A stretch of DNA of 64,000 nucleotides. It comes from Pseudoips prasinana. Taxonomy: Eukaryota; Arthropoda; Insecta; Lepidoptera; Nolidae. The DNA is taken from positions 20,642,001-20,706,000 of the forward strand of contig OX621242.1 in NCBI GenBank assembly GCA_951640165.1, given 5' to 3'. Below are positions 11,118 to 21,797 of this stretch, one piece after another. The notes under the pieces were generated by a model. It made no database searches. It worked only from the letters and a program-made list of their open reading frames with translations, and was not told the origin of the DNA. Each line of letters starts with the position of its first letter. The first letter of the stretch is position 1. Both the position numbers and the translations under genes were made by a program.

Positions 11118-11558
11118 GTTTCCCGACAATTTTTCAGACGGAACGTTCTTGTGACATCCCTTGGGTATCATAAGTTTGTTTTGCTAGATAATCTACCAAT
11201 GTACTAAATCATTATCCAGGGTAGATTTTTTTTTTTTTTTTATTCACGTAGATTTTAAAAAAGCGCTTGTAAATAGTCAGAACATGTTTGTAGTAATATA
11301 GTTGTATACATTAGATATTATTTCTAGTAACATAGATATTTAGGTACATCTTGTATGAAAACATTTATAAAATTTATTTTATTACAGAAATGATATTTAG
11401 CTAGCTCGTATCAAGTTATTGTCAAGAGATTATGTTTAATTATCTAGTTTAAGTCTAATATTTTTACTACATATTGTCAATGGTTCTGTCTATATTAAAG
11501 GTATTATTATTATGACGGACCTTGTGTTAATAACGACGGTCGCGCTTTAATGCTACCA

Positions 11559-11684
11559 CCGGATCCAATGCGCCCCAACTGAGAAGACCCAGCGAAACAA
11601 ACTCAGTGGGTTCATCTACTACCGGTTTCAACACGACCCAGTTGAGACGGTCCGGCGAAACATACTCAAGCGGGCATGAACACG
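11559..11684. repeat. Imperfect ~63-bp tandem pair in LINE 3' UTR
   Basis: Two diverged units: ACCGGATCCAATGCGCCCCAACTGAG...GCGAAACAAACTCA and ACCGGTTTCAACACGACCCAGTTGAG...GCGAAACATACTCA. Confidence 0.6.
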
Positions 11685-11903
11685 GGATTTGGTCCAATTA
11701 GAGTAATTATTTAGTAGGCAAACACAATATATGCTCGATCGGTTGTCGGAATGCTTATTATTTTAGATTATATTTAGGTATACAAAAGAAAAATTTCGAA
11801 ACAATAACATTATTCATTTTGAGACAGAGTCAATAATTTTAAATTAAGTATATGATAGCAATCATTTACAGATAGTTCACGTAACACAGCAGATCAGTCA
11901 TAT

Positions 11904-13319
11904 CTATATGGCTACAATATCTCCAGCGAGCAATGTGCAGGTAGGAAGTGAGAGCCAGACGTCTTTGTCATCGATGTACTCTTTAGTGGTGTAATAACCC
12001 TTAGCCATAAGTATAGGTTTAATATGTGTTTCAAAACTTGTGTCAGGCAGATCAGTAATTTGAGTAGGAAGCTTGTTATAAAACCTAATACAATTTCCTA
12101 AAAATGATTTATTAGTTTTACTTACTCTAAAGCCTGGCATGGCTAGTTTGTTTTTATTCCTAGTATTTATATTATGCAGTTCACTTTTCTTTTTATAATT
12201 ATGAATATTTTTTCTAACAAACATTATATTCTGATATATATATTCCGATGGCACAGTAAGTATATTTATTTCTTTAAACAAATTTCGCAAAGAATCGCGA
12301 CTGCCCAAACCATAAATGGCTCTGACTGCTCTTTTCTGCAATACAAAAATAGTACCTATGTCAGCCGCCGAACCCCACAGCAGAATGCCATACGACATAA
12401 TGCTATGAAAGTACGCGAAATACACTAATCTAGCAGTTTGTTCATCTGACAATTGCCTTATTTTCCAGACAGCATAGGAAGCCGAACTTAATTTACCTGC
12501 TAACTTTTCAATCTGAGGACCCCATTGCAATTTTGAATCAAGTGTCAATCCTAAAAATACGGTCGATGGGACTAAATCTAATATTTTCGCATTAAGTGCA
12601 ACTGTTGGTACAATTTGAGTCACATTCGGCAATGAGAACCTGATGAATTTAGTTTTCCCTGCATTTAACAAGAGATTATTTTCCGAAAACCATTCTGATA
12701 TAAAGCTGAGTGTTTTATTATGCTCAATAAGATATTTATCCTTTCTATTTACTTTAAATATGAGCGACGTATCATCAGCGAACAAAACTATGTCTGATAC
12801 TTTCTCTACCAGATAAGGGAGATCATTTATATAAACTAGAAATAAAAATGGGGCCAATATAGATCCTTGGGGCACCCCCATTTTCACAGGATGACGTGCC
12901 GAAGTGACACCGCCTATCGAAACCATCTGTTGTCGCCCCGATAAATAGGACATCACAAGATCAAGAGATGTGCCAGATATTCCATAGTACTTCAGTTTAA
13001 CAACGAGCGTACGATGATCAACGCAATCGAAAGCCTTAGAGAGATCACAGAAAACTTCCAGCGCATCCTGTGATCCCTCCCAAGCCTCCAATATTGATCT
13101 AATTAATGTGCAACCTGCATCCTGAGTAGAGCGGCCCCTTGTAAACCCGAACTGCTTGTTATGCAATATCTCATTCACGTTAAAGTGCGACAACATTTGA
13201 CTGAGCATCAGCTTTTCAAATATTTTACTTAAAGCTGGCAGTATTGAGATAGGGCTATAATTCGTGGCATTTTTTGAACAACCTGCCTTGAAAATGGGTA
13301 TTATCTTACTTATTTTCAT
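11904..13319 (-). CDS. LINE reverse transcriptase, CR1/Jockey type (main frame)
   Basis: A 471-residue open frame. Motifs in order: NYSPISIL (20-27), QFGFTRGRSTQDA (56-68), the catalytic-Asp block CDLSKAFDCVDH (91-102), GVPQGSILAPFLF (148-160), the active-site FADD (180-183) and FLGLTLDSKLQW (thumb side), then the C-terminal KRAVRAIYGLGSRDSLRNLF block typical of CR1/Jockey-like elements. The Met at its start is not a true start: the protein continues upstream in another frame. It would copy LINE RNA at the target site by target-primed reverse transcription (family knowledge). Truncation and a frameshift make this copy inactive, though the RT core itself is unbroken. Confidence 0.88.
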   Translation of the reverse strand: MKISKIIPIFKAGCSKNATNYSPISILPALSKIFEKLMLSQMLSHFNVNEILHNKQFGFTRGRSTQDAGCTLIRSILEAWEGSQDALEVFCDLSKAFDCVDHRTLVVKLKYYGISGTSLDLVMSYLSGRQQMVSIGGVTSARHPVKMGVPQGSILAPFLFLVYINDLPYLVEKVSDIVLFADDTSLIFKVNRKDKYLIEHNKTLSFISEWFSENNLLLNAGKTKFIRFSLPNVTQIVPTVALNAKILDLVPSTVFLGLTLDSKLQWGPQIEKLAGKLSSASYAVWKIRQLSDEQTARLVYFAYFHSIMSYGILLWGSAADIGTIFVLQKRAVRAIYGLGSRDSLRNLFKEINILTVPSEYIYQNIMFVRKNIHNYKKKSELHNINTRNKNKLAMPGFRVSKTNKSFLGNCIRFYNKLPTQITDLPDTSFETHIKPILMAKGYYTTKEYIDDKDVWLSLPTCTLLAGDIVAI

Positions 13320-13663
13320 TAAATCGGAAAGACACCATCACTTATACAGCCATTGAAGATGGCTGCAAGGATTGTAGCAATGTTTAGTATGATTGATTCA
13401 ATTGCTTTAACAGACAGTCCCCACAAATCTTCTGTGCCTTTCCTTTTAATACTCTTAAAAGCTTTTATAATATCATCACTTGTTACGGATTTAAAACTAA
13501 AGTTAGGTACAGTTTGTTTTACGCTTTGATTTAAAAAGAGTTCAGCCACATCTGGTGATGATGCGAGACACTTAGTAATATCCACGGGTATATTTGCAAA
13601 AAAAGCAGCAAAAAAATTGGCAATGGTAAGCTTGTCTGAAACCAGTTCATCACCAATATTCAA
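13319..13663 (-). pseudogene. Upstream part of the CR1/Jockey RT, displaced by one frameshift
   Basis: A 114-residue frame containing IANFFAAFFANIP and SVTSDDIIKAFKSIKRKGTEDLWGLS, the segment that normally precedes the RT core in this group ('...K.ap G.Dgis'). It ends CISDGVFPI* where related elements continue FP-D-LK-AKV-P. The next frame supplies exactly that continuation, so one base is missing near 13320. Further coding trace continues past a TGA near 13677 up to about 13766. Confidence 0.8.
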
Positions 13664-13775
13664 TACTAATGTTTGATCTCTTCATCTACTTTTACCAGTT
13701 TCAGTATTAATTATTTGCCAAGCTGATTTTATTTTATTATCAGATATTGTATAATCACTCTTGTGGAGTGAGTGG

Positions 13776-15645
13776 ATTCATACAATGTTATTATTATTTT
13801 TCCAAGACCGGTTAGTCATCAATAAATATATAAATAAAATTAATAAAATTCGTTTATTTCGGACCGGAATCCATTTATCTAAATACATACCATATAGAAC
13901 CACAAATTGCATCTCCCTATGAAAAATCGATGATAGTTTTTTTTTCTATTTTAAGACAATATTATGTACCCCAGATCAGGGGGTATCCGATACAGCGTTA
14001 CGTCAAAAGTCCATTTATGCTCTACAGTCCAGATTTTTGCTGAATATGTTCGTTTTTTGCCACCCACACACATATTAGTAATATCTAATTGCTCTAACAC
14101 AATGAAATCGCTTAATTGGGGACAAATAAAGCTACCAATATTTACTTATTTTAAATTCAAAATATATTTATAACAAACAGTAGGTATCTATATAAATCTG
14201 CTGGGTTTTGTTGACTTTCCACAACCTGCCTACACAATAATTAGTAAATAAAAATGTTTCATTAGCTCAAAGAGCGAACCTAATCAGTTCAAAACAAGTA
14301 AATCAACCGATTTTAATTTAGTACACTGCGTATTGTCCTTTCTAATTGGTTCGTAACCCAATACAATTAAAACTTCCAATTCGTAGTGCAGCAGCTTTAA
14401 CGCAAAATTTTCTCGGTATTGAAGTGAAAATTACTATGTTACACGGGAGTATATGAGTCTTAACATCTGCCTTAGAATTTTACCTCACTTGAGATTGTAA
14501 CTTAAGTTCACTCGCTACGCTTCTGATTCAATTAATGGGATTCCAACATAACACTAGAATCCTCGCCAGCAAGGACCTCATTCCCCTGTCCTTGATCTGC
14601 AATCCCGTGCCAGCAATTGCATCCTCCTGACGAATTATTTTACTTGACGCGAACCGCATAAGGGATGACCTTCACATGAACCGCTTCAATGAACAAACTA
14701 GTAGTCAGAGCCGTCTCCACCACTTGCTCGGTCTCTGCAAATATGAAAACATAAAGTAGAACGCAATTTTTTCTTTAAATGTTTATGTGTTATAAGAGAC
14801 CACACGGATAGACTGTGTCATTCGGCTCGGTATCGGCTTGAATCTAGTTTCTTATATTGTAAGCTTAACTTATGTATTACACTTAACGTAACGTATTGCA
14901 TAAGTGGTGATGTGTTCAAGTGTTCTATAAATTTAAATATTTGACACTCGTTTTAAAAAAAATTGGATTTTTGTTATGCGAATAAATAATGTTTCCTGCC
15001 CCTCATCCCCGATATGTAAGTATTAAAAAGTAACTCCATTGTAGTTAATTGAATTAGCGCAAAAGTTCATAAAGTCACAACGTTTCTTTTTTTATCTTCA
15101 ATAGAGGCATTTGTTTTTATCTCACTTTTCATTTCTCGTAATAAAGTGGCACCAGTCTAGCTCGTATGTAAAAAACAGTCACATTGAATGAGCACTGTTA
15201 GAAGCTGAGAGCTCGGACATGTTTGTTGCTAACGCAATTACCAGTGCGCCGACGGCGTCCCGCAATCTGAAGCCAATTCAATTAACATCGGCTTTTAAGT
15301 TCACCCATTGTCCATATAGCTTACATACTCCCCTACATTCTATACGTGCGTGATATTGATTTGTAAAGTTCTGACGTACGAGTTTGCTTGTTTTGTTACT
15401 AAAATTTCGATATTGAACTATTTTAATGAACAGTGGGATGATTGGGCGAGCTCCAGCCAAACGTTAATGCCTAGAAACTAAACTTGATGAATATTCAACA
15501 TTCCTTAATTAAATAGAAAGCAGTTTGTGAAATGTTTATTTCATTACTTCACTTCAAGTTTTTATTACGTACGAGTGACGAGAGTCACTAAGCACTTAAG
15601 TAGTTTTGTCAATAAATACTTTTATGACATATTTCTATTCTATCT
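13776..15645. other. Gene-free stretch
   Basis: AT-rich intergenic sequence without a recognisable gene or clear repeat copy. Open frames at 13964-14173 (+) and 15278-15460 (-) have no family features and are probably chance. Confidence 0.5.
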
Positions 15646-15907
15646 TCACCTATACTAATATTATAAAGAGGTACTGTTTGTGAGTTTGTGAGATTGTGAG
15701 TTCGTGACGTTGTAAGGGGTTATCTCTGGATCTACTGAACCGATTCTAAAAATTATTTCACCAATAGAAAGCTACGGTATTGTGGAGTGTCATAGGCTAT
15801 GATTCGTATCATCATAATTTTTAATTTTTAACCCGAAGTATTACGCGGGTCAAACGGACAGGAACAAAAATATTTATAACACGCAACGAAGTCCGCGGGC
15901 ACTGCTT
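15646..15907 (+). mobile_element. Helitron-like element, 262 bp, diverged 3' end
   Basis: Begins TCACCTATACTAATATTATAAAG and ends AACGAAGTCCGCGGGCACTG-CTTG followed by T, where intact relatives have CTAG. The internal phrases GGGGTTATCTCTGGATCTACTGAACCGATT and ACCCGAAGTATTACGCGGGTC are of the common lepidopteran Helitron type. Confidence 0.65.
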
Positions 15908-16229
15908 GTAAATCATAAACATTTTATATGTCAAAATGTCATTATTTTTCCATTTTTATATAACTCAAGTTTTCACAAGCAATACAGTTTTCCTAAATTC
16001 ATAAAAATTGTTTTATTAATGGCACAAGACAGTAACTTATATTCCATTTACTAAATCGCATTTCCGATTTCTCTTTCTCCTTTGGTAGGTGTATTCCAAC
16101 CACCGACCAGTGTTATACAAATAACTGCCTTCTAACCTTAAACTTCCACAACCCGACTCTTAACCAACCAGACTCTGACACAAAGGTTTCCCATAAATTT
16201 ATATCGGTACGGAGCTAGTACCCGTGATC
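15908..16229. other. Gene-free stretch
   Basis: No gene or clear repeat is seen. Confidence 0.5.
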
Positions 16230-16500
16230 TTCATCATCACCATCATTTCAGCTAAAATAAGTCCACTGCTGGACAAAAACCTCCCCGAAGAATGGGGGGA
16301 TATGCCATAATCGCCATGCTTGGCAGACGGGTTAGCGATCGCAGTTTGATGGTCATAGTTCACAGAAAAACGCTGCTGCCCGTTCTCTGGTAGGTATTCC
16401 CTCGGTCGATTTATATGCCCCCCACGGGATAAGATGGGTTAATGATATTCTATGCCTTCACCACAAAGCAGCAGCAGAGCTTACATGTAGCCAAATGCCT
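16230..16500 (-). repeat. E family repeat, best copy, with RTE-like tail
   Basis: Read on -: it starts near CTACATGTAAGCTCTGCTGC, passes GGTGAAGGCATAGAATATCAT and GACCATCAAACTGCGATCGC, and ends GGGAGGTTTTTGTCCAGCAG, TGGAC..., AGCTGAAATGATGGTGATGATGA. This last ~45 bp closely resembles the end of the RTE LINE at 57.06-57.11 kb. No coding frame is apparent in the body, so it is read as a SINE or a strongly deleted LINE. Confidence 0.7.
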
Positions 16501-16760
16501 TACCGGTAAACCATAAAAGTAACCAAAACAGTGCCATGTGCACAAAAAAATACCTCATTAGAAAATGTGCATTCCATTCATGCGGTTGACAAAAGCAACA
16601 TATGAATAAACCCGGTACCAGCTAAAATCCGTACAATATGGACTGTTAAATTATTGTTAGTTTAGGGGACGCTTATTATCACCCGGTTCATAAGCCGCTT
16701 AGGGATCCCAACATGGGGTCATTTGATGTCACCCATACGCTTTGATATTATCCTTTACTT
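16501..16760. other. Short unannotated stretch
   Basis: Nothing recognisable apart from possible fragments near 16660-16740. Confidence 0.4.
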
Positions 16761-17802
16761 GTTTTACACCTCTATGAATATTACAAAATCGGACGCAAAT
16801 AAGTTTCTAGGTGTGTATCTACCTAATAAAAAGTATTTTTTTCTTTATTACTAATGATCTACATATTTAAAAACCTCAGAGGCTCAGCTGATAAAAATAC
16901 TATCAAGATGGTTTACTTTGCTCTTTGCCATTCACTTATCGACTACTGCATTCTAGCATGGGGTGGCTCAAATAAAACTACTTTAATTGAGGTTGAGAGA
17001 GCCCAGCGTGCTGTTCTTAAGGTAGCTGCTGGATTGCCCTTCCGCTATCCTATGGTTGAACTTTACAAAAAATGGGACGTGCTTACAGTTAGGCAAAACT
17101 TTATTATGCGTACTGTGCTAAAAAAACATTCCCTTTTAAAATACGACCCTAATCTTCTCAGGGACAAGCGCCGTAAGGGTAGTGTGTGTCCTTCTCAGAA
17201 GCTCAACACATCCCTATCTCATAACTTCTTTTGCTTTTTGGGATATTTTCTTTACAACAAGCTCAACACATTGCTAAATATTTATTCACTCAACAAAAAT
17301 TGCTGTAAATCAACACTGACGTCTTTTCTTAAAACTCTTGATTATGATACTACTGAAAAATTATTAACTCCTCTCCAATAACCCACTCAATTCATTTGGC
17401 ACCAAACCAATCTTAACATTGTACTAGCCGATAATTTTTAATCATTTATATATTAAACACATTTTCACATACACACACAGATACACATACATCTATACTC
17501 ATACACTACATAATTCATATACACTCTCACTCCTACATCTACATCCATACTCATACACTACATAATAACACTTCCCTTTAGATTGATAGATTATACTGTC
17601 ACTTTCTTGTAATTGTTACTGTTATTTAAGTTACATAGTTATGTAATAGCTGCGGGAGGGCACTGGTGACTTGTAATACAGGTATCAAACCTACATCAAG
17701 CACCAGTCTCTCACAAAGTTTCGTCATATGCTATGATGCTGTTATAATTGTAAACCTGTGTGTACTTTGTGAGAGAGAATAAATGGCTTATTATTATTAT
17801 TA
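16761..17802 (+). mobile_element. CR1-like LINE, 3' end with (TTA)5 tail
   Basis: The coding tail (from about 16770: KSDANKFLGVYL, the post-active-site LG block) continues in the frame 16854-17381. A ~400-bp 3' UTR (ATCAAGCACCAGTCTCTCACAAAG...GAGAGAATAAATGGC) then ends in TTA repeats at 17788-17802. It is 5'-truncated. The R4-like element begins at the very end of this tail. Confidence 0.78.
16854..17381 (+). pseudogene. CR1-like LINE reverse transcriptase, C-terminal 175 residues
   Basis: MVYFALCHSLIDYCILAWGG and ERAQRAVLKVAAGLPFRYP are the conserved post-RT blocks of CR1/Jockey elements (compare YFAYFHSIMSYGILLWG and KRAVRAIYGLG in the LINE at 12 kb). The frame ends naturally at TAA. The catalytic core is absent (truncated), and there is a frame break around 16840. 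Confidence 0.8.
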
Positions 17803-17929
17803 TCATTTATTCATATATATTTCTTATTAAATACATTTTAAAATATATAAAAAACAGAAATATACATTTTAAAACATAAAAAATAGGATTTGCAACCGGC
17901 AGCAGGAACAGGGTCTATGCTACCGGAGG

Positions 17930-18742
17930 TTACGACTCTAGAGACAGGAATCTCCTGACAATGCGAGCCGTGTCCAAAAGCACCGCTTTTTGGATCTTGT
18001 TCTTGACCCAACCGCCTAGCGTCAGCCTCTTTAGGTGTTTTTCGAGGCTCTTTGCTATTAATCCATTAGTAGAAACGACTATCGGTACAATGATAGCTGA
18101 GTCAACATCCCACATGCTGACAATCTCCCGCGCAAGATCCAAATATTTAATTTCTTTTTCTTTTTCAGCCTTCAAAAGATTTTCATCATGCGGGATGGTA
18201 ACATCAACCATCACTGTGCAGCGTTTTTGTCGATCTATCATTACAATATCAGGTTTGTTGGCAATCACAGTCCTGTCTGTAATGATAGATCGATCCCAGT
18301 ATAACGTGATAGTACCATTATCCAGAACTGGCGCAGGTGCATACCTGTAATAAGGCACCTCTGAAGCTACAAGGCCATGTCGCAGAGCAAGTTGTTGATG
18401 AATAATCCTGGCTACGAGGTTGTGTCTGTGCAAATATTCACCATTTGCTAGTCGAAAACAACCGGAGACAATATGTCTGAGGGATTCACCGGGGCGATGA
18501 CATGCTCGACAAACATCGTTTGTGCCATCTTTTAGAATATATCTCCGGTAGTTTCTCGTCATCATAACTTCATCCATAATTGCACAGACAAAACCCTCAG
18601 TCTCAGCAAATAGTTCACCGCATCGTAGCCAAGCCACAGATGCAAGCAGATCCACATCGGGTGCGTGAAGAGCACGATAAAACCTGCCATGTAACTCCTT
18701 GCCCTGCCACACTGCCCTGCGATCATCAGTGCTAAGTACCAC
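17930..18742 (-). pseudogene. R4-like polyprotein, zinc knuckle and endonuclease
   Basis: 270 residues. A CX2CX8HX4C zinc knuckle (C78, C81, H90, C95) is followed by a restriction-like endonuclease signature: KPD at 163-165, D180 in MVDVTIPHD, and KAEKEKEIKY at 191-200. This order (RT, CCHC, PD-D/E-K nuclease) separates R2/R4-type elements from the APE-type LINEs elsewhere in the window. The nuclease nicks the target DNA to prime reverse transcription (family knowledge). The key residues look intact; upstream breaks kill the copy. Confidence 0.85.
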
Positions 18743-18891
18743 AGGTTTACGCCAGTTTCCTTATGCCATTGACAGCGGGGTTAGGCCTTTATCTACAGCA
18801 ACCACCTCCGCATGCATACCCCCCGTGACAGCGGTGCGGAGAAAGTACTCCCTGAGGCTACACACCTCGCGGTTATGTAGGTTCTTAGCGT

Positions 18892-19083
18892 TTAAAAAGC
18901 CTCGACCCCACACTTCCGCGGGATGTACAGCCTCATCACCGATGAACGAGGATGATGCATGCGGTATGAAGTTAACAGTAGACGGACCGTCCGATCCAGG
19001 GTTTCTAATTCAGCTTGGGTCCACTTGAGTATGCCGAAGGAGTACATCAACACTGACATAACCCAGCCATTGAAGGCACGCAC
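18892..19083 (-). pseudogene. R4-like polyprotein, post-RT segment (shifted frame)
   Basis: RAFNGWVMSVLMYSFGILKW and ELETLDRTVRLLLTSYRMHHPRSSVMRLYIPR resemble the post-RT region of R2/R4-type elements ('...LDr--R--L-----HHP-S---RLY-PR..G'). Frame breaks lie on both sides, near 19085-19110 and 18745-18890. Confidence 0.75.
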
Positions 19084-19109
19084 CTTGTTTCCACCTGTTA
19101 AAAGACTTT

Positions 19110-19328
19110 TCAGAACTTTTCAAGGCGGGACAGAAAGCGTTCCCGCAATGACTGTTTTACATCAGTATCATTGATGCCCAATGCCTCCGTCATACCCAAG
19201 TATCTATAAGTCTCGGTCTCGCAGAGGGACCTAAGGTGAATGGAATCTGAAAGTTGAATTCCTTCAGATTGCATTATGTGCCCATGTTCTACATGCCTTG
19301 TGCATGACCGCACACTTGTCAATACCAA
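19110..19328 (-). pseudogene. R4-like polyprotein, RT thumb segment (shifted frame)
   Basis: HGHIMQSEGIQLSDSI...ETETYRYLGMTEALGI carries the YLG block that follows the RT active site. It begins within the overlap with the preceding frame near 19300 and ends LSRLEKF* at 19110, where a second frameshift occurs. Confidence 0.75.
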
Positions 19329-19863
19329 ACTCCATCCTGATAGAGTTACTAAAATTTTCAGTAACCCTTAGTAAACCTGTCAATTGAGAGTTGGTAGAAG
19401 CAAATATTTTTAGGTCATCCATGTAGAACAAGTGTGATATGATTTGACCTCCTCTGCGCAACCGATAGCCTAATCCTGAATTCTCAAGCAATGTGCTTAA
19501 GGGATTCAAGGCTAGGCAGAACCATAGTGAACTTATACTATCACCCTGGAATATTCCTCGCTGTACCCTAATTGGTTCGCCGCTACCAAGTACTTGTTGA
19601 GACCCTGGACAGAGAAGGACTGTTCTCCAGTGCCCCATACATGACATAAGGAAGGCACGTAGAGTTGTATTTATTTTATACAACTCCAGTACCCTCATCA
19701 GCCATGCATGCGGCACAGAGTCATAGGCCTTTTTATAGTCTATCCAGCATGTCAACAAATTTCTTCGATTTCGACGAACCTGCTGGTTAATGGTCATATC
19801 TATGAGGAGAAGCTCTTTTGTACCGCGGGCCCCACTGCGACAACCATTTTGTGAGATAGACAT
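19264..19863 (-). pseudogene. R4-like polyprotein, reverse transcriptase core
   Basis: Same frame as the preceding part. In 199 residues: QNGCRSGARGTKELLL (5-20), WIDYKKAYDSVPHAWL (40-55, first catalytic Asp), RGIFQGDSISSLWFCLALNPLS (102-123) and FYMDDLKIFA (146-155, the YMDD active site). The frame is lost near 19300, after DKCAVMHK, and continues in another frame. Confidence 0.85.
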
Positions 19864-19884
19864 TATTGTATTAGATTCTACGTT

Positions 19885-21531
19885 TCACGTGATTTTTGTT
19901 TTTATAATAGATGTAAGTAATTTATACATTGTAGGGAGACAAGTTATCGGTCTATAGTTTTTGGGATCCACGGAACTTCCAGATTTAAAGAGCAAATGGG
20001 TTACGCCTAGTGTCATAAACTCTGGGAGCAATCTTGACTGCAAGGCTTCCTGGAAAAGGGACGCTAAGCGGGCATGTGAGCTACGTAACCATTTAATCCA
20101 AAAATTATGCAGTCCATCTGATCCTGGTGCCTTCCAGTTAGACATAAGACGGACTGCACTGGTTACGTCTTCTTGGTGTATGTTTATATCATCCATTTCT
20201 TTTATTGGTTCACATGCTCGCTCAACGTCATGTATCCAGTCACCTTCGGAGTAGGAGACGGGTACTGACCAAATACTGCGCCAAAATGTAGATATCATTA
20301 CCGCATCTGGTGAGCATCCATCTACTGCTTGATGTGATTGCTCCCAGTTTCTGTAGACCCATTTTTCGTTCCTTTGGAACATGTGGTCCTGATTATAACG
20401 ATCCGAACGTTTTTCATACCGTTTAATACGACTTGCCCATGCACAAATCTTTTGCTTCCAGAAATCGATGCGTTCTGTGACATTGGATATGTTATAACCT
20501 GGGGCAGAAATTCCTGTCCCAAAGAATGCTTGTTTAACAAAACGAATTACTCTTGGGCGTATGTTACCTTCTCTGAAGGAAATGAGTTTACCAACAAGAA
20601 CCCTAGCGTGGTCGATACGACGCTCAATTCTGCTCTGCCATGCCGGTACAATGAATCTGGTTTGTGTACCCGAATTAGAACTCGGCAGTTTCACGTGGGC
20701 TAAACTACAAGCAGCAATAGCTCCACAGTACATTAGTGAGTGTGCGTCTTCAAGAGATACACAGTTGTCGAAATATGGGGACAGAATTGAGTCGAGGGCA
20801 CACACCAGGGCTTTGTTTTTTTTGTGCATGGGTAACCGAGCTAAGCGTGGTTTTAGATGTATAGGTACGGATCGGTAATCGCGAACCACGTCTTCCAAAG
20901 TGCTCCTCACAAAATCGTTATACTGAGTACTTACAACAGTAGCCGTGTCATCTATGTCCACATCATTGGTTCTAGGTGTTACGGGACCCGAAGTAACATC
21001 CTGTGTTTGCACTGTAGGTAATGTAGCAGACGGTGAGACAGGGGTGACACGGGTACATTGCACTTCCAAACGAATTTGCTCAAGTACGGAGTCATTCAAC
21101 ATTTGTCCACGTTGGATAACCCGCACCTGATCCGACAGTCGTTGCGCGGAAACGTTGACGGTTGGTTCAAGAACCTGGAACAAAGCAAGCATTCGTCCAC
21201 GGTACGCTGTAAGGTTAGTACCTACCTCTGTAGCTCCGTAAAAGGCGCGCATGGCATTCTCATTCATTTGCTGAGACCATCTCATGCGCGGCACTTTACC
21301 ACCGGGAGCGGGGACCCTATTCGAGGCCGGTTGCCCCGTTGGTCCCAAGCTGCCTGGCGGCCGGCCTCTTCGACGCCGTGTTGGTAGTAGCGACGACGGT
21401 AGAGGGAAATATTCGTCGCTGGAACTCGACGCAACTGCAGGAGCCGCAACACTTGATCCTGAAGGTACCTGCGAGGCGGAGCTTAGCGACGAATCCGAAG
21501 GTCTTTTTTGTGCCCGTAGACGCGTCAACAT
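19885..21531 (-). pseudogene. R4-like polyprotein, N-terminal 548 residues to RT start
   Basis: Ser/Pro-rich N-terminus, then RRRRGRPPG at 52-60, which resembles an AT-hook DNA-binding motif. A middle region of unknown fold follows, then the first RT blocks: WKAPGSDGLHNFWIKWL (466-482) and DPKNYRPITCLPTMYKLLT (522-540). It ends at a TGA (19885-19887); the next 20 codons in the same frame continue the RT, so the stop is internal. A CGA-to-TGA change would explain it, a typical CpG decay (inference). Confidence 0.8.
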
Positions 21532-21797
21532 TTTAAATGAAAAATTCTTGTTGTCATTTTATGCCAAAATTATTTCTATGTGTTCTCTGGTTTTGTTGGG
21601 TCTTTTAATTTTCTTAGTATTGCTGTATGGTTTCATTATTAAATGTATCTATATGGTTTTTTAGGTTGAATATGTGTAAATAACGGTATAAAATGATTGT
21701 TTTGCTAAAATTTTCAGTAAAATATTTTAGTAAAAGAAATTTTCAGTGTCACTCTTGACACTTGTTGACTTGACACTTGTTATTATTATTATTATTA

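Larger units (their letters stand above)
11497..13775 (-). mobile_element. CR1/Jockey-type LINE, 5'-truncated
   Basis: A non-LTR retrotransposon on the - strand. The reverse-transcriptase frame (11904-13319 and 13319-13663) is followed by ~400 bp of 3' UTR ending in an ATAATAATA tail at about 11500. The coding trace runs up to about 13766 with one stop (near 13677) and one frameshift (near 13320), and upstream endonuclease and ORF1 are missing, as in typical 5' truncation. The imperfect repeat at 11559-11684 lies in the 3' UTR. Confidence 0.8.
17803..21779 (-). mobile_element. R4/Dong-like non-LTR retrotransposon, near full length, inactivated
   Basis: A ~3.98-kb element on the - strand, flanked by TTA repeats on both sides: (TTA)5 at 17788-17802 and (TTA)6 at 21780-21797. 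It has a ~250-bp 5' UTR, one long coding region (21531 down to 17930) and a ~125-bp 3' UTR. The protein order is N-terminal AT-hook-like segment, reverse transcriptase with YMDD, CCHC zinc knuckle, and C-terminal restriction-like endonuclease with KPD...D. This is the single-ORF layout of early-branching, target-specific LINEs. Insertion in TAA/TTA repeats is known for Dong of the R4 clade in Bombyx (established knowledge), which supports the assignment. One internal stop and three frameshifts make it a dead copy. Confidence 0.8.

Noticed and set aside
12174..12428. 84-residue frame on + within the CR1-like LINE
   Set aside because: Antisense shadow of the reverse-transcriptase frame.
17961..18350. 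129-residue frame on + and other frames opposite the R4-like element (18699-19028, 20338-20703, 21284-21664)
   Set aside because: They are shadows of the R4-like coding region on the - strand.
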